DNA from: Micromonospora haikouensis
GTDB lineage: Bacteria; Actinomycetota; Actinomycetes; Mycobacteriales; Micromonosporaceae
DNA: 64,000 bases
Assembly (NCBI RefSeq): GCF_900091595.1
Contig: NZ_FMCW01000017.1
Span: 1-64,000, forward strand
Direction: 5' to 3'
The position numbers were made by a program, and so were the translations under genes. Positions 50,151-59,753 of the stretch are shown here, piece by piece. How positions within the stretch are numbered: the first letter of the stretch is position 1; every line of letters starts with the position of its first letter. The notes under the pieces are model-generated. The model was not told where the DNA came from and searched no databases. It worked only from the letters and a program-made list of their open reading frames with translations.

Positions 50151-51528
50151 GCTCGCCTCCTGCGGGTTGCCGGGTGATCTGTTCCGCCGCCGCGGCCCGG
50201 CTCAGCCGGGGGCCCTGCGGCAGCACCGCCAGCAGCTGGCGGGGAAAGGGGACGGGCGGTCGCCCGCCGAGTTGGAGCGCCGCCACCGCCTGCGCGTCGG
50301 CGAGCGGGAACGCGACGCCGCCGTCGGAGATCAGCGACATCCCGGGCGCAGGGCCCGTCCCGTCGCCCGGGACGGCGACGACGAGCATGCCGGAGGCGGG
50401 TCCCGCGTGCACGAAGCCCCGCCCCCGGGCGTCGACCGCGGCCTGCTCGCGCGGGGCCAGGACGACCGTGCTGGCGTACGTGCTGGCCGACGTGGGCTGC
50501 TGCCGCAGGCACAGCACCCGGCCGCCCGGGTCCTGCCACCCGGCCGCCGACAGGTCGGGCAGGCGGGACAGCAGCGAGCGGTCCGCCGACCTGGGCGCCC
50601 CGGCCAGCGCGGCGGTGTCCAGCTCGATCGCGGCCCCGGCCGGCCCCGCCTCCAGGAACAGGGCCTCGGTGCGGTTCACCGGGGCGAGGCCGTCGGCGCG
50701 CAGCACGAAGTAGCGCCGCTCGCCGGAGGCCAGCTCCTGCCGGTACAGGGTGCCGATCGGGCGGCTGCGGCCGCCGACCTGCGGGCCCGCCGCGCCGGCC
50801 CCCGCGATGGTGGCCGCCCGCAGCGCCGGGCCGTCCGGGAGCCAGTCGAGCCACCGCTGCGGTGCCCGGACCGGGCGGGCGTCGAGGGCGCCGAGCGCGA
50901 CCGGGACCACGTCGTCGAGCACCCGGTGCTTCACGCCGGCGTGGATCAGGAACCGCGCCCCGTCCGGCCCCCGCACCAGCAGGAACCGCCCGGCGGGCAG
51001 CGGCTCCGCGACCGCGCGCGGGTCGAGGTTGACGCCGAGGGACTCGCCGGGGGTGTCGACGACCGAGCCGGGCAGGCAGGCCAGCCACGGACCGGTGGTC
51101 AGCTCGGCCGGCGACGGCACGAGCTGCGGGGCGTCCGCGATCCCCAGGGCCGGGCCGCGCGGGACGTCCCGCAGCGAGTTGCGGGAGATCAGCTTGACCT
51201 TCGCCTGGCCGCCCTGCAGCAGCATCGCCGACGCCAGGTTCGGGGTGGGGTGCAGCACCCCGTCGAGATAGACGTACCGCGTGCCGGACTCCTTCTCGAC
51301 GAGGATCGCGCCCCTCTCCCGGAAGGCCGCGCTGCCGCCCGGGACGATCCAGCCGTAGACGCCGAACCCGGCCGCGACGAGCACCGCGACCAGGATGCCG
51401 AAGCCGAGACCGGTCAGGGCCCGCCGGGCCGGGAAGACCGCCGTGCCGGGGTCGCCGAGCACGAGGGCGCAGCTGAGCCGGTCCATCATGAACTGGTACG
51501 CGTGGACGTGGTCCCGCTGGGTCTGCAT
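50140..51528 (-). CDS. eccB: Type VII secretion protein EccB
   Basis: A 462-aa protein. MQTQRDHVHAYQFMMDRL at the start and the single transmembrane helix at about 40-62 (FGILVAVLVAAGFGVYGWI) are diagnostic of EccB. The extracytoplasmic part has the repeat-type segments FRERGAILVEKESGTRYVYLDGVLHP (cut short) and LVLGDP before the helix. EccB anchors the ESX membrane core complex. ATG 51528 has AGGGG upstream and follows the eccD stop by 8 bases. EccE and the mycosin protease MycP are not in the window. Confidence 0.92.
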   Translation of the reverse strand: MQTQRDHVHAYQFMMDRLSCALVLGDPGTAVFPARRALTGLGFGILVAVLVAAGFGVYGWIVPGGSAAFRERGAILVEKESGTRYVYLDGVLHPTPNLASAMLLQGGQAKVKLISRNSLRDVPRGPALGIADAPQLVPSPAELTTGPWLACLPGSVVDTPGESLGVNLDPRAVAEPLPAGRFLLVRGPDGARFLIHAGVKHRVLDDVVPVALGALDARPVRAPQRWLDWLPDGPALRAATIAGAGAAGPQVGGRSRPIGTLYRQELASGERRYFVLRADGLAPVNRTEALFLEAGPAGAAIELDTAALAGAPRSADRSLLSRLPDLSAAGWQDPGGRVLCLRQQPTSASTYASTVVLAPREQAAVDARGRGFVHAGPASGMLVVAVPGDGTGPAPGMSLISDGGVAFPLADAQAVAALQLGGRPPVPFPRQLLAVLPQGPRLSRAAAAEQITRQPAGGERAS

Positions 51529-51536
51529 CCCCGCCC

Positions 51537-52943
51537 CTAACCGAACAGGCCCCGGGCCCAGGCGTAGACGCCCAGGACGTGCGCCAGCAACGGAAGCACC
51601 GCCAGCCCGGTCGTGACGTCGAAGAACGTCGCCAGGTACTCCCAGATCGGCAGCATCCGGCGCGGCCACGGCCGGATCGCCGCGAGCACCAGCGCCACGA
51701 CGAGACAGGCCAGGGCGACGAGCAGGCCCAGCCGTGCCCCCGGCGTCGCCCGCGCGGCGAACATCATGACCACCAGCAGGAGTCCCGATCCTCCGGCGGC
51801 CACCAGCGCCACCCGCTGCCACAGGCCCGTGAACGTCCGGGCCCGCAGCAGGACCGCGCTGGCCAGGACCGTCACGAGGGTCCAGCCGACCCAGCCCGGC
51901 GTCGCCATGACGAACAGGAAGAGCACCGGCAGCAGCAGCGCCGCGACGACCATCGTCACGGTCAGGTAGGTGTCGGCCAGGTAGGTGCGGTCCCGGACCT
52001 CGTCCGACGGCGCGGGCTCGATGTCGACGGTCATGTCGGCACCCGTCTTGGGCAGCTGCGGCCCCCGCAGCCCGGACATCCGGATCGCCGCCCTGGGTGC
52101 CAGCACCACGGCGACGACCACCGCCGTGGCCGCCACCGCCGCGGCCCGCTCAGCGCTCATGCCCATCGTGGCGTGCAGCGAGATCACGCAGACCACGACC
52201 AGCGCGGCGACGATCACCACGAGGAACGGCGCGAGCGGCAGCGCCGGGGCGACCGTACGCTGGGCGACGATCAACAGCACGGCCACGGCGGTGGCGGCCA
52301 CCGCGGCGGCGCTGCCGGCCTCCGCCGTGACCGCGATCCGCTCCGGCGCGCCGTCGACGGCCGCGGCGGCGGCCAGGGCCGCGAAGGCCGCGGACGCCAC
52401 GGCGAACACCAGCGACAGCGCCGGGTCGGCCAGCCGTCGGGCGATCCGCAACGCGGCGGCGCCGCAGGCGACGGCCAGCACGGCGGTGCCGGCCACCTGG
52501 GCCGGCAGCGGCCCGCGCGCCGCCGACGCGTACCCGAGCAGGCCGAGCGCCACGGCGGCGAGCGCGAGGAAGAGCCGGCGGCGGTGGTGCGGCTGCCAGC
52601 GGTCCGCGCGGCGGTTGACGCTGGTGGCGATGCCGTCGGCCAGGTCGTCGAAGTCCAGCTCCGGCAGCGGGTCCTCGGCCGGGCGCAGCACGAGTTCCTC
52701 GCCCTCCAGCCAGTCGAGGCTCTCCGGCGTGCCGGCCAGGTCGAACGGGGCCTCGCCGACCCGCTGCAACACCCACCCGGGCGCGCCGTCCGCGTCGGTG
52801 GCCGGGCCCGCCGTCGCCGTGTGTCGCAGCAGGATCGGCAGCAGCGTCGCGACCGGGGTGCCCGACGGCACGGCCAGGTCCACCTTCCGCCGCGGGCCGG
52901 TCACGGTGATCCGGCAGAGGTCGTTGTCCAGTGTGCTGTTCAC
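51537..52943 (-). CDS. eccD: Type VII secretion channel protein EccD
   Basis: A 468-aa protein. The N-terminal ubiquitin-like domain (1-95, CRITVTGPRRKVDLAVPSGTPV) is followed by a basic stretch and about eleven hydrophobic helices, the architecture of EccD, the putative ESX pore subunit. The end reads ATFFDVTTGLAVLPLLAHVLGVYAW, conserved in the family. The GTG start overlaps nothing but lies one base from the eccC stop, with GGGAG upstream, so the genes are translationally coupled. Confidence 0.92.
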   Translation of the reverse strand: MNSTLDNDLCRITVTGPRRKVDLAVPSGTPVATLLPILLRHTATAGPATDADGAPGWVLQRVGEAPFDLAGTPESLDWLEGEELVLRPAEDPLPELDFDDLADGIATSVNRRADRWQPHHRRRLFLALAAVALGLLGYASAARGPLPAQVAGTAVLAVACGAAALRIARRLADPALSLVFAVASAAFAALAAAAAVDGAPERIAVTAEAGSAAAVAATAVAVLLIVAQRTVAPALPLAPFLVVIVAALVVVCVISLHATMGMSAERAAAVAATAVVVAVVLAPRAAIRMSGLRGPQLPKTGADMTVDIEPAPSDEVRDRTYLADTYLTVTMVVAALLLPVLFLFVMATPGWVGWTLVTVLASAVLLRARTFTGLWQRVALVAAGGSGLLLVVMMFAARATPGARLGLLVALACLVVALVLAAIRPWPRRMLPIWEYLATFFDVTTGLAVLPLLAHVLGVYAWARGLFG

Positions 52944-52944
52944 G

Positions 52945-55900
52945 TCATCTCCCGGTGGTCACGAAGCCGGTCTGGACCAGGCGTACGCCGCGCCGGGTCA
53001 CCAGTTGGGCGCGGCCGGCCGGCAACTGTCGCGGTGTGGCCTCGCCGAGGAACCTGCCCTCCTCCTTGGGGTAGGAGAACAGCAGGGCGGGGCTGCCGAG
53101 CTCCCACAGCCGGCGGATGACCGGGTCCATCATCGCCCGCATCGCCCCGGACGTGCTCCGGGCGACGATCAGGTGCAGGCCGATGTAGGCGCCCTGGGCC
53201 AGCAGCGGCAGCAGCGGGTCGAGGGTCGAGCCGGCGCCGACGCCCCTGGTCATCAGGTCGTAGTCGTCGACGACGACGAACAGCTCCGGGCCCTGCCACC
53301 AGTCCCGGCGGCGCATCCGCTCCGACGAGACGTCCGGGCCGGGGATGCGGCGGCTCATCGACACCGCCGCCTGGCCCGCCAGCTCCAACAGCCTGTCGCC
53401 GGTGAGGCCGGTGCCGACCTGGTAGTCGGCCGGCAGGGCGGTGTCCAGGTCCCGCCGGGTGTCGCCCAGCACGACCTTCGCCTCGTCCGGGCCGTAGCGG
53501 CGGCGGACCGCGTCCAGCACCAGGCGCAGCGCGTTGGACTTCCCGGTCTCGGCGTCGCCGAACACCAGCAGGTGCGGGGTGGTCAGGAAGTCGTGCCACA
53601 CCGGGGCGAGGCGCTGCTCGTCGCGGCCCACGCACACCCTGAACTCGGGCTCCGGCGGCGGAAGCTGGGCGACGGGCAGCCGGGTGGGCAGCAGCCGCAC
53701 CTCGGGGGCGAGGCGACCCGGCCAGAACACCCGGATCTCCTCGGTCACCGCCTTGGTGGCCTCCGCCAGGTCGTCGACCGCCGAGCTGCCGTCCATCCGG
53801 GGCAGGGCGGTCAGGAAGTGCAGGCCGTCCGCGGTGATGCCGCGCCCCGGCTGGTTCGGCACGGTGGCCGCCTTGCGCGAGCCCACCTCCGACTCCATCG
53901 AGTCGCCGAGACGCAGCTCGATCTTCGTGCCCAGCAGGTCCCGCAGCCAGGTCCGCAGCTCCGACCAGCGGGTCGCGGTGACGACGAGGTGGATGCCGAA
54001 CGACAGGCCACGGGAGGCCAGCTCGCCGATCCGCTGCTCCAGGTCGGGGTAGTCCTGCTTCACCGTGTACCAGCCGTCGACGACGAGGAACACGTGCCCG
54101 AACGGGTCGTCGATCGCGCCCGCCGCCCGCTGCGCCAGGTAGGTGGCGACCGAGTCGATGCCCCGCTCGCCGAACTCGGCCTCCCGCCGCTCCAGGACCT
54201 GCCGGACCTCCTCGACGGTGCGGACCACCCGGTCGCGTTCCAGCCGGGTCGCGACGGAGCCGACGTGCGGCAGCCCGGCCACCGCCGCCAGGCCGCCGCC
54301 GCTGAAGTCGAGGCCGTAGACCTGCACCTCCTCGGGGGTGTGGGTCACCGCCAGCGACAGGATCAGGGTGCGCAGCAGGGTCGACTTGCCGCTCTGCGGC
54401 GCGCCGGCGACGCCGACGTGCCCGTCGGCCCCGGACAGGTCCGCGACGAACAGCTCGCGGAGCTGGTCCTGCGGCCGGTCGACGATCCCGACCGGCACCC
54501 GCAGGCGTCCGCGCAGCGCCGGGTCCCCGACGGTCGCGCCCCGCGCCGGGTCCGGGACGACGCTGGGCAGCAGCGTGTCCAGGCTGGGCGGGTCGGACAG
54601 CGGCGGCAGCCACACCTGGCGGGCCGGCGGGCCCGACCCCGCCAGCCGGCCGACGAGGACGTCGACGAGGCTGGGGCCGGTGGCCTCCTCGTCGGGCACC
54701 GCCCCGTCCGCCGGCTCGGCCACGGGGGCGTCCGCCCGCGCCGGGTCGTGCCGGACGCGGGCCTGCCGGGTGCCGAACAGGACCACGTCGGCGGGCTCCC
54801 GGGCCTGCCGGCCGGGCTCGGCCACGACCGGGCGCCCGCCGGTGTACGGGCCGGACACGTACGCCGACTTGAACCGGACCAGGTTGCTGGTGTCGACCTT
54901 CAGGTAGCCGTTGCCCGGCTCGGACGGCAGCTCGTAGGCGGAGCCGACGCCGATGACGGCGCGGGACTCCATGGTGGAGAACGTCCGCAGGGCCAGCCGG
55001 TAGGACAGGTGCCCCTCGACCCGGTTGATCCGGCCCTCGTCGAGCCGCTGCGAGGCGAGCAGCAGGTGGACGCCGAGGCTGCGGCCCAACCGGCCGATGG
55101 AGACGAAGAGGTCCATGAACTCGCTCTTGCTGGACAGCAGCTCGCTGAACTCGTCGACGACGACCAGCAGCACCGGGAACGGCACGAGCGGGGCGCCCGC
55201 CGCGCGGGCCTTCTCGTAGTCGAACAGCGACGCGTGGCCGCTGGCCCGCAGCACCTCCTGCCGCCGCGTCAGCTCGCCGTTGAGCGCGTCCTGCATCCGG
55301 TCGACCAGGGGCAGCTCGTCGGCCAGGTTGGTGATGACGGCCGAGGTGTGCGGCAGCCGCTCCATGCCGAGGAACGTCGCCCCGCCCTTGAAGTCCACCA
55401 GGACGAGGTTGAGGATCTCGGAGGAGTGGGTGGCGGCGAGCGCGCAGACCAGGGTACGCAGCAGCTCGCTCTTGCCCGAGCCGGTGGCGCCGATGAGGAG
55501 CCCGTGCGGGCCCATCCCGCCCTGGGCGGACTCCTTCAGGTCGAGCTCGATGACCTCGCCGTCGGCGGTGACCCCGATCGGCACGGTGAGCCGGGACCGT
55601 TGCGGCTGCCGGCCGCGCCACGACGCCTGCACGTCGAAGGTGTGCGCGTCGCGGATACCGAGCAGGGTGGTCAGGTCGAAGCTCGACTCCAGGGGCTTCT
55701 CGACCGCTTCGAGGGTGCCGCTGGTCCGCTTCGGCGCGATGACGCGGGCCAGCGCCTCGGCCGGCACCACGCCGAGACCGTCACGCTCGGCCGACCGCGT
55801 CTCGTCACCGGCGGGGAAGGCGACCTCGGTGTCCCGCACGTCGAGCCGCAGCACCCTCGGCCCGCCGGGCAGGGCCCCGGTCAGGTCGAGCAGCACGACG

Positions 55901-56913
55901 TTGCGCAGCCCCGCGCCGTACAGGCGGGAGCTGTCCGGAAGCCGCGCCAGGTAGGCCAGGATGACGACGAACGGCTCCGCCGAGCTGGGCCGGGCCGACT
56001 GGTCGTGGTCGCCGCGGTCGACCACCTCCTGCCCGAGCAGCTCCATCAGCTCGTCGTGGCCGGCGGCGAAGAGCCGCGCCGGGCCGGCGGCGTCGTGGGC
56101 GGTGGGGTGCGCGTTGTGCGGCAGCCACTTGATCCAGTCCCATTCGGCGCGGTGCTCCTCGGCGGCCAGCACCGCGATCCGCAGCTCGTCGGGGGCGTGG
56201 AACGTGGCCAGCTGGGCGAGCATCGCCCGCGCCAGTTCGGCCGCCGGGCCGCCCTCACCCTCGAACTCGATGCTGGTGAAGCTGCGCAGACCGACGGCGA
56301 TCGGCACGCCCGACACCGTGCGGTACGCCTCGGAGAAGCGGCGCAGGGAGATCGACGAGAGGGGTTCGAGATCCTCGATCGGCTTGGTGGTCGGGGGCAG
56401 GAACCGCATCATCGCGTTCTGCCGGCCCAGGCCGATCCGCACCCTGCCGAAGTCGTCGTGGCTCGGCCGGCGTTCCCAGAGGCGGCTGCTCATCGCCACC
56501 GACCAGAGCGTGTCCGGCTGGGGGTTGTCCCACAGCACGGCCTGCCGGTGCTGGTTGGCGGCCTTGCGGGCCTGCCGGCGGAGCTGGGTGACGTAGCGCA
56601 GGAAGTCCCGCCGTTCACCGCGCATCTTGCGCTTGCGGTCGGCGGCGGCCCGGCCGATCTGGACCAGCCCCATGAACAGCATCCCGGCGGCCATCGCACC
56701 GCCCATGACGTACAGGATGGGGGTGCGGTTGAACAGGCCGAACATCATCATCATGCCGCCCATGCCCAGGCCCATCGGGACCATCATGGCGAACGACCGG
56801 AAGTCCAGCGGGGCCTCCTCGGCCATCAGCGGGGGCTCCTGGAGCTCGACCTCCCCGTCCGGGGCCTCCGGTCCGGCGGCACGCGGCGGCCGCTTGACGG
56901 TGATCGTGTTCAC
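52945..56913 (-). CDS. eccC: Type VII secretion ATPase EccC (single chain, three FtsK/SpoIIIE domains)
   Basis: A 1322-aa protein. Two membrane helices lie at about 40-82 (Met/Gly-rich). Three ATPase modules follow, with Walker A motifs GATGSGKS (475-482), GAPQSGKS (837-844) and GDAETGKS (1119-1126). Walker B segments are VVVDEF, FLVVDG and VVVDDY; only the first keeps Asp-Glu, so ATPase 1 is probably the main motor. EccC recognises the YxxxD/E tails of WXG100 pairs and drives export. It is undivided, unlike mycobacterial EccCa/EccCb in ESX-1. GTG 56913 follows GAGGAGG. Confidence 0.93.
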   Translation of the reverse strand: MNTITVKRPPRAAGPEAPDGEVELQEPPLMAEEAPLDFRSFAMMVPMGLGMGGMMMMFGLFNRTPILYVMGGAMAAGMLFMGLVQIGRAAADRKRKMRGERRDFLRYVTQLRRQARKAANQHRQAVLWDNPQPDTLWSVAMSSRLWERRPSHDDFGRVRIGLGRQNAMMRFLPPTTKPIEDLEPLSSISLRRFSEAYRTVSGVPIAVGLRSFTSIEFEGEGGPAAELARAMLAQLATFHAPDELRIAVLAAEEHRAEWDWIKWLPHNAHPTAHDAAGPARLFAAGHDELMELLGQEVVDRGDHDQSARPSSAEPFVVILAYLARLPDSSRLYGAGLRNVVLLDLTGALPGGPRVLRLDVRDTEVAFPAGDETRSAERDGLGVVPAEALARVIAPKRTSGTLEAVEKPLESSFDLTTLLGIRDAHTFDVQASWRGRQPQRSRLTVPIGVTADGEVIELDLKESAQGGMGPHGLLIGATGSGKSELLRTLVCALAATHSSEILNLVLVDFKGGATFLGMERLPHTSAVITNLADELPLVDRMQDALNGELTRRQEVLRASGHASLFDYEKARAAGAPLVPFPVLLVVVDEFSELLSSKSEFMDLFVSIGRLGRSLGVHLLLASQRLDEGRINRVEGHLSYRLALRTFSTMESRAVIGVGSAYELPSEPGNGYLKVDTSNLVRFKSAYVSGPYTGGRPVVAEPGRQAREPADVVLFGTRQARVRHDPARADAPVAEPADGAVPDEEATGPSLVDVLVGRLAGSGPPARQVWLPPLSDPPSLDTLLPSVVPDPARGATVGDPALRGRLRVPVGIVDRPQDQLRELFVADLSGADGHVGVAGAPQSGKSTLLRTLILSLAVTHTPEEVQVYGLDFSGGGLAAVAGLPHVGSVATRLERDRVVRTVEEVRQVLERREAEFGERGIDSVATYLAQRAAGAIDDPFGHVFLVVDGWYTVKQDYPDLEQRIGELASRGLSFGIHLVVTATRWSELRTWLRDLLGTKIELRLGDSMESEVGSRKAATVPNQPGRGITADGLHFLTALPRMDGSSAVDDLAEATKAVTEEIRVFWPGRLAPEVRLLPTRLPVAQLPPPEPEFRVCVGRDEQRLAPVWHDFLTTPHLLVFGDAETGKSNALRLVLDAVRRRYGPDEAKVVLGDTRRDLDTALPADYQVGTGLTGDRLLELAGQAAVSMSRRIPGPDVSSERMRRRDWWQGPELFVVVDDYDLMTRGVGAGSTLDPLLPLLAQGAYIGLHLIVARSTSGAMRAMMDPVIRRLWELGSPALLFSYPKEEGRFLGEATPRQLPAGRAQLVTRRGVRLVQTGFVTTGR

Positions 56914-56938
56914 GTGCACCCTCCTCGGGTCCGGCTGC

Positions 56939-57274
56939 TCATCCGCCGCCCCAGGCGTCGTCCTCCCGCAGCAGCGTGACCGCGTACCGCGTGTCCTTCC
57001 CGGCGTCCTTCGCCGGCTCCTCGCCCATGGGGTCGTCGGCGGCGACGTCGGCCGGGCCGGCGGCGGGCCGGCGTCCGGCGCGCCCGGCCGCCCTGCGCTC
57101 CTCCGCCTCCGCCTCGGCCCGGGCCCGCCGCTCCGCCTCGGCCCGGGCGCGCAGCTCGGCCCGTTCCGCCGCGGTGTAGTCCGGCCCGCCGCAGCGGGGC
57201 GGCTGTTCCTCGGCGAGGGGCGTGCCCCGCCGGTCCCACCGCCAGGTGCGGACCGGTTCCGGCCGGCTACGCAT
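56939..57274 (-). CDS. Small charged type VII locus protein, unknown function
   Basis: A 111-aa protein not matched to a family. A tryptophan-bearing N-terminus (VRTWRWDRRGTPLAEEQP) is followed by a long Ala/Glu/Arg helix (about 33-62), probably coiled coil, then a disordered acidic part ending DDAWGGG. Its ATG overlaps the stop of the PPE-like gene (8 bases) and its stop is 25 bases before eccC. Tight coupling suggests a chaperone or adaptor for the PPE-like protein, as inference only. Confidence 0.6.
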   Translation of the reverse strand: MRSRPEPVRTWRWDRRGTPLAEEQPPRCGGPDYTAAERAELRARAEAERRARAEAEAEERRAAGRAGRRPAAGPADVAADDPMGEEPAKDAGKDTRYAVTLLREDDAWGGG

Positions 57275-59699
57275 CCGTCCCCCGGTCCGCCCGGTCCGGG
57301 TCGGCGGCCGGCAGGTCCGCGCCGGCCAGCCACCACCGTTCGCCCGGCGCGTCCCAGGCGCTGGTGTCCTCAGGCTCGCCGGTCGGGCGTACCACCGGCA
57401 CCCGGTCCGGAGCCGGCGCGTCGTCGGCGGCCCAGCTCGCCGGGGCCTCGATCAGCAGCTCGGCGGCCTCGGGCCGCTCGGCCTTCTCGCGTTCTCCGGG
57501 CCCGGGCACCGAACCGACCGGTGCGGCCGCCCACCCCGGCCGCACCGGCGCGGCGGGGCCGCCCGGTGGGTCGACGGCGCGCTCCGGGCCGGGGACACGC
57601 TCCGGGCCGGCGGCACGCTTCGCGCCGGGCTTGCGCTGCGGCTCGGGGTCACCCTGCGGGCCGGCGGCCCGCGACGGCACGGGCAGCGGCACCGGCACCG
57701 GCAGGTCCTGGTGCCAGCCCGGTTCGGGGTCGAGCAGTTCGGCGGCGTCCGGCCGCTCCGGCGCGGCACGCCCGTCGGGATCGGCCGGTGCGGCCGGCGG
57801 CGCCACCACCGGCGGCAGGCCGGATCCACCGGCCGGCGCGCCCTGCGGGGCGTCCGGCGCGTCGACGCCGTCCGGCACCGGAGGCTGCCAGGTCTGCGGC
57901 TCGCCCTCGACCAGTCCGGAGGCGTCCGGACGGTCGGGCGCACCGCCCCCCGCGCCACCGGGCGCACCCGACGGCGGCGGCAGGAACGGGGGCACGCCGC
58001 CGGTGGCCGCCGGGGCGGGCGGCAGCGGGGACGCGCCGAGCCCGCTGCCCCCGGCCTCCGTGCCGCCCGGCGAGTGCGGCACGTCGACGCCGCCCGAGAG
58101 CGGCGGGTCCCAGGTCTGCGGCTCCCCCTCGACCAGGCCGGACGCGTCCGGACGGTCGGGCGCACCGCCCCCCGCGCCACCCGGCGCACCCGACGGCGGC
58201 GGCAGGAACGGGGGCGCCCCGGAGGTGCCGTCCGGCCTGCCGCCACCGGTCGCGTCGGGCGGATCCACGCCGCCGAGCACCGGCGGGGCGAGCCCACCGG
58301 GCCCGTCCACGCCGGGCGGGTCGACCGTCGGCGGAGCGTCGACGCCCGGTGCCTCGAACCCCGGGAGCCCGCCGCCGTTCTGGCCGTCCGGCACCCCGCC
58401 GCTGCGGGGCGGTGGCGTGCCGGTCGGTGCCGACGGCGGCCCGCCGGGCCGGTCCACGCGCGGCGGGGGCGTGGTCACCGGCGGCGTGCCGCCGGGCGGT
58501 CGCGGGGAGCCGACCGGCAGGGGCGTCGGCGGCCTCGTCACCACCGGAGGGGACGTCACCGGCGGCCGCGTCGTCACCGGCGGCGTCACGACCGGGGCCG
58601 TCACCGTGGGCTTCGGCGGCGGCGTCACCACCGGGGACCTCGACGGCGGCCTCGTCACCGGCGGCGTCACCACGGGCGCGGAGGTCGACACCGGCGGCCT
58701 CGTCACCGGCGGCGTCGCCACCGGGGGGACCGTCGCCGAGGGTCGCGGCGTCACCGGCGGCGTCACCACCGGGGCCGTCAACGACGGCTTCGTCGGCGGC
58801 GGCGTGACCGTCGGCGGCTTGGCGGTGGTCGTCGGCGGCTTGGTCGAGGTGGGAGGCGGCGTGCCGGTCGGCGGCTTCGTGGGCGAGGGTTTCGGGGGCG
58901 GTGGCTTCGTGGTCGTCGTCGGCGGCTTGGTGGTGGTGGCCGGCGGCGTCGTCGTGGGCCTGGTCGTGGTCGTCGGCGGTGTCGTCTGGAAGTTCTGGCT
59001 CGGGGTCGGTGGGACCACCCGGCCGTACGTGAGCTGGTACTGACCGGCGAGCGTGTCCACCACCTCGAACATCTGGGCGGTCATCGGCTTGACGTACTCG
59101 GTCGAGCTGATCGCGACGAGCCCGGTGTCGGTCACCCCCGCGCCGTTCGCCTTGGCGATCTCCGCCCAGCCGACGTCGATCGTCTCCATGGCGTTCTGCG
59201 CCCAGGCGAGGTAGTTGGCGCTGTTCCAGAGCTGGTCGGGAACCGATCCGGTGCCCCCGCTGCCGCCCCCGCCCGCGATCCGTTCAGCGTTGGCCCCGAG
59301 GTAGTCGGCGAACAACTGCATCTTGGCGAGGAACGCCTCGGCGGCCACTCCCGCCCACGCCCGGTCCTCGCCCGCGATCGCGTGCGCCTGGTCGTAGATG
59401 AACGACTCCAGCCAGGACAGCAGCTCGTACGCGTACTGAAAGGCGCCGTAGGCGTCGGCGAGGGACTGCGCGTCAACGATGCCGCTGGCGATAGCCGTCT
59501 TCTCCGCCCCGGAGATGGCGGTGGCCGACACCCCGACGACCGAGGCCTTCAGCTTCTTCCACTGCGGCGGGTCGCTGTTGGCCCAGTCGACGTAGTCGTT
59601 GAGATCCTTGGCGGTGGCCGCCGTGCTGCCGAAGACGGCGTCCGGATCGATGTTCGGCCGCTTCCAGTCGGCATCGGGGTCGGAGTTGTTGTCCGCCAC
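57267..59699 (-). CDS. PPE/WXG100-like secreted substrate with long Pro/Thr-rich tail
   Basis: An 810-aa protein. Residues 1-230 are helical with a central WAGVAAEAFLAKM (a W-x-G type turn) and resemble WXG100/PPE export domains. Residues 230-400 are TTT/PPTT/PVVTPPVT repeats. The rest is Pro/Gly/Asp-rich with a near-perfect 74-codon tandem duplication and four copies of an RPDAxxLxxxxxxW-type motif. No signal peptide is present, so export by the ESX machinery encoded downstream is expected. The tail may span the cell wall. GTG 59699 has GAGGA upstream. The name PPE is by architecture only. Confidence 0.68.
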   Translation of the reverse strand: MADNNSDPDADWKRPNIDPDAVFGSTAATAKDLNDYVDWANSDPPQWKKLKASVVGVSATAISGAEKTAIASGIVDAQSLADAYGAFQYAYELLSWLESFIYDQAHAIAGEDRAWAGVAAEAFLAKMQLFADYLGANAERIAGGGGSGGTGSVPDQLWNSANYLAWAQNAMETIDVGWAEIAKANGAGVTDTGLVAISSTEYVKPMTAQMFEVVDTLAGQYQLTYGRVVPPTPSQNFQTTPPTTTTRPTTTPPATTTKPPTTTTKPPPPKPSPTKPPTGTPPPTSTKPPTTTAKPPTVTPPPTKPSLTAPVVTPPVTPRPSATVPPVATPPVTRPPVSTSAPVVTPPVTRPPSRSPVVTPPPKPTVTAPVVTPPVTTRPPVTSPPVVTRPPTPLPVGSPRPPGGTPPVTTPPPRVDRPGGPPSAPTGTPPPRSGGVPDGQNGGGLPGFEAPGVDAPPTVDPPGVDGPGGLAPPVLGGVDPPDATGGGRPDGTSGAPPFLPPPSGAPGGAGGGAPDRPDASGLVEGEPQTWDPPLSGGVDVPHSPGGTEAGGSGLGASPLPPAPAATGGVPPFLPPPSGAPGGAGGGAPDRPDASGLVEGEPQTWQPPVPDGVDAPDAPQGAPAGGSGLPPVVAPPAAPADPDGRAAPERPDAAELLDPEPGWHQDLPVPVPLPVPSRAAGPQGDPEPQRKPGAKRAAGPERVPGPERAVDPPGGPAAPVRPGWAAAPVGSVPGPGEREKAERPEAAELLIEAPASWAADDAPAPDRVPVVRPTGEPEDTSAWDAPGERWWLAGADLPAADPDRADRGTDA
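57890..58215. repeat. Tandem 222-bp repeat in the PPE-like gene
   Basis: Bases 57890-57993 match 58112-58215 with about four differences in 104. The repeat period is 222 bases (74 codons), in frame. The conserved core encodes PPFLPPPSGAPGGAGGGAPD and RPDASGLVEGEPQTW. Confidence 0.8.
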
Positions 59700-59753
59700 G
59701 GTTCATCCTCGATCCATCTGAAGTACGACCGGCTGGCTACGGCCGGCTCTTCC

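Noticed and set aside
51985..56979. Plus-strand open frame of 1664 codons across eccD and eccC
   Set aside because: Antisense to genes with full EccC/EccD motifs; its own sequence is repetitive Arg/Gln/His text.
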